Shown here: positions 5,238 to 6,600 of the stretch, piece by piece
Numbering within the stretch: the first letter of the stretch is position 1
Layout: the number at the start of each line of letters is the position of its first letter
Assembly (NCBI GenBank): GCA_947304065.1
Contig: CAMZAI010000152.1
Coordinates: forward strand, 1-6,600
Direction: 5' to 3'
Length of the DNA stretch: 6,600 bases
From: an uncultured Clostridia bacterium
GTDB taxonomy: Bacteria; Bacillota; Clostridia; Lachnospirales; Lachnospiraceae
Notes under the pieces: generated by a model
The model's database searches: none
Told to the model about the DNA's origin: nothing
What the model saw: the letters and a program-made list of their open reading frames with translations, nothing else
Program-made: the position numbers and the translations under genes

Positions 5238-6600
5238 TTATTCTTCTTCAAGCTTCAGAACACTCATGAATGCGTTCTGAGGAATTTCAACGCTGCCGAA
5301 GGTCCTCATTCTCTTCTTGCCTTCTTTTTGCTTCTCAAGAAGCTTCTTCTTACGCGTGATATCGCCGCCGTAGCACTTTGCCAGAACGTCCTTGCGCATA
5401 GCCTTAACGGTCTCACGCGCTATGATCTTGCTGCCGATCGCAGCCTGGATCGGGATCTCGAAAAGCTGGCGGGGAATGTTGTCCTTCAGCTTTTCGCACA
5501 TCTTTCTCGCACGCTCGTAAGCGCCTTCCTCGTGGATGATAAAGCTCAGCGCGTCGACCTCCTCACGGTTTACGAGGATATCGAGCTTAACGAGCTTTGA
5601 AGGAACATAGCCCTTAAACTCGTAGTCAAAAGAAGCATAACCTCTCGAGCGGCTCTTCAGCGCATCGAAGAAATCGTATATGATCTCGTTGAGCGGCAGC
5701 TCATATTTTAGCATGGCGCGTGACTGCTCCATATATTCGATGCTCTTGTAAATGCCGCGTCTTTCCTGACATAAGCTCATGATCGCGCCGATAAACTCGG
5801 TCGTAACCATGATCTGCGCATCCACGAAGGGCTCCTCCATATGCTCTATCTCTGCGGGATCGGGCATATTCGTGGGGTTCGTCAGGTCTATGACTTCGCC
5901 GTTTGTCTTGTATATCTTATATATTACGCTCGGCGCGGTCGTAATGAGGTCCAGATTGTATTCACGTTCGAGTCGCTCCTGTATTATTTCCAAATGCAGG
6001 AGCCCCAGAAAGCCGCATCTGAAGCCGAAGCCCAGGGCTACGGAAGTTTCGGGCTCAAACTGAAGCGAAGCGTCGTTCAGCTGAAGCTTTTCCAGCGCGT
6101 CGCGAAGATCCGGGTACTTCGAGCCGTCCGCGGTGTACATGCCGCAGTAAACCATCGGAAGTACTTTTTTATATCCGGGAAGCGCCTGTTTGCAGGGATT
6201 GTTCGCGTCGGTAACGGTATCTCCGACACGCGTGTCCTTAACATTTTTGAGTGAAGCCGTAATATAGCCTACCATGCCGGCAGAAAGCTCGTCGCAGGGG
6301 ATAAACTGTCCGGGACCGAATATACCGATCTCGACTACATCCGCCTCTGCTCCGGTCGCCATCATTTTGATCCTGGTATTGCGTGTAAGCGTGCCCTCTT
6401 TGACTCTTACAAACACGATAACACCCTTGTAAGGGTCATATACCGAATCAAATATGAGGCACTGGAGCGGGCCGTTCGGATCGCCGTCGGGCGCGGGGAT
6501 CTTTTTAACGATAGCCTCGAGCACGTCCTCGATATTTACGCCGTTCTTCGCCGATATCTGAGGCGCGTCCTGAGCCTCGATGCCGATCACGTCCTCGATC
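5238..6600 (-). CDS. lepA: Elongation factor 4 (LepA), C-terminal three quarters (cut by window edge)
   Basis: LepA/EF4 is a translational GTPase that acts on the ribosome; back-translocation and a role in initiation or 30S biogenesis have been proposed. About 453 residues of the usual 600 are present; the frame is open to the window edge, so the GTG at 6590 is an internal valine and the G1-G4 motifs lie outside. Numbering from that valine, the G5 motif SAK is at 13-15, domain II at about 40-125, domain III with SVALGFGFRCGFLGLLHLEIIQ at about 183-204 (GFGFRCGFLGLLH is diagnostic), a G''-less EF-G-like domain V around 255-335 (SRGYASFDYEF at 315-325), and the LepA-specific C-terminal domain to 450, with AKCYGGDITRKKKLLEKQKE (404-423) and GKKRM (424-428). 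The C-terminus is intact and ends LEEE. pheS follows after 25 bases with no terminator, so lepA and pheST are probably cotranscribed. Confidence 0.98.
   Translation of the reverse strand, partial: IEDVIGIEAQDAPQISAKNGVNIEDVLEAIVKKIPAPDGDPNGPLQCLIFDSVYDPYKGVIVFVRVKEGTLTRNTRIKMMATGAEADVVEIGIFGPGQFIPCDELSAGMVGYITASLKNVKDTRVGDTVTDANNPCKQALPGYKKVLPMVYCGMYTADGSKYPDLRDALEKLQLNDASLQFEPETSVALGFGFRCGFLGLLHLEIIQERLEREYNLDLITTAPSVIYKIYKTNGEVIDLTNPTNMPDPAEIEHMEEPFVDAQIMVTTEFIGAIMSLCQERRGIYKSIEYMEQSRAMLKYELPLNEIIYDFFDALKSRSRGYASFDYEFKGYVPSKLVKLDILVNREEVDALSFIIHEEGAYERARKMCEKLKDNIPRQLFEIPIQAAIGSKIIARETVKAMRKDVLAKCYGGDITRKKKLLEKQKEGKKRMRTFGSVEIPQNAFMSVLKLEEE

Noticed and set aside
5213..5251. N-terminal extension of PheS by 13 residues (KKNKSKPKGGKI region) from a TTG at 5251
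   Set aside because: It would overlap the end of lepA by 14 bases and translate through the strong GGGAGGA ribosome binding site of the ATG at 5212; the shorter form has normal length.
276..6254. Numerous open frames of 60-160 codons on the plus strand and in other minus-strand frames
   Set aside because: All lie opposite or inside the recognised genes, have low-complexity or arginine/serine-rich translations typical of shadow frames, and lack ribosome binding sites and known motifs.
6588..6590. GTG at 6590-6588 as the start of lepA
   Set aside because: The frame stays open to the window edge with matching LepA sequence (IEDV before IGIEAQDAP), and about 150 residues of the GTPase domain are missing; it is an internal valine.
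1..6600. Search for mobile elements, CRISPR repeats, tRNA genes, defence or biosynthetic clusters
   Set aside because: Nothing of this kind was seen; all genes are intact or edge-cut housekeeping and salvage genes on one strand, with short intergenic gaps.

Overview
The window carries housekeeping genes only, all on the minus strand, and its two ends cut through genes. Read in the direction of transcription (from high to low coordinates) the order is lepA (3' three quarters) - pheS - pheT - rpsT - psuK - psuG (5' quarter). Strong GGAGG-type ribosome binding sites, sigma-A-like promoters with 17-base spacers, a moderate G+C content and proteins that resemble Bacillota versions (for example the four-cysteine insertion in PheS) suggest an anaerobic Clostridia-like member of the Bacillota. 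This assignment is an inference; no rRNA or other phylogenetic marker was compared.

Region 5238-1733 is a compact translation cluster. lepA (elongation factor 4) is followed after 25 bases by pheS and then, after 18 bases, by pheT, the two subunits of phenylalanyl-tRNA synthetase. The short gaps and the lack of any terminator or promoter that I can see between them suggest one transcript. There is no T-box leader directly in front of pheS.

Region 1732-1283 is the rpsT unit. A near-consensus promoter lies only 8 bases after the pheT stop codon, followed by an approximately 88-base leader with a hairpin close to its 5' end, the gene for ribosomal protein S20, and a clear intrinsic terminator. 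Since no terminator separates pheT from rpsT, rpsT probably also receives read-through from the upstream operon.

Region 1282-1 is a pseudouridine salvage operon with its own promoter: psuK (PfkB-family pseudouridine kinase) and psuG (pseudouridine-5'-phosphate glycosidase, cut by the window edge). Together they convert pseudouridine from RNA turnover into uracil and ribose 5-phosphate. A 23-base imperfect inverted repeat covers the -10 element and the predicted transcription start and is a good candidate operator.

I found no mobile element, CRISPR array, tRNA or rRNA gene, and no evidence of an undescribed multi-gene system. The observations that merit a second look are regulatory: the psuK operator, the rpsT leader, and the arrangement of pheST behind lepA without a local T-box. 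No stretch longer than 300 bases lacks a gene; the two largest gaps (1181-1340 and 1602-1732) are covered by the regulatory entries.
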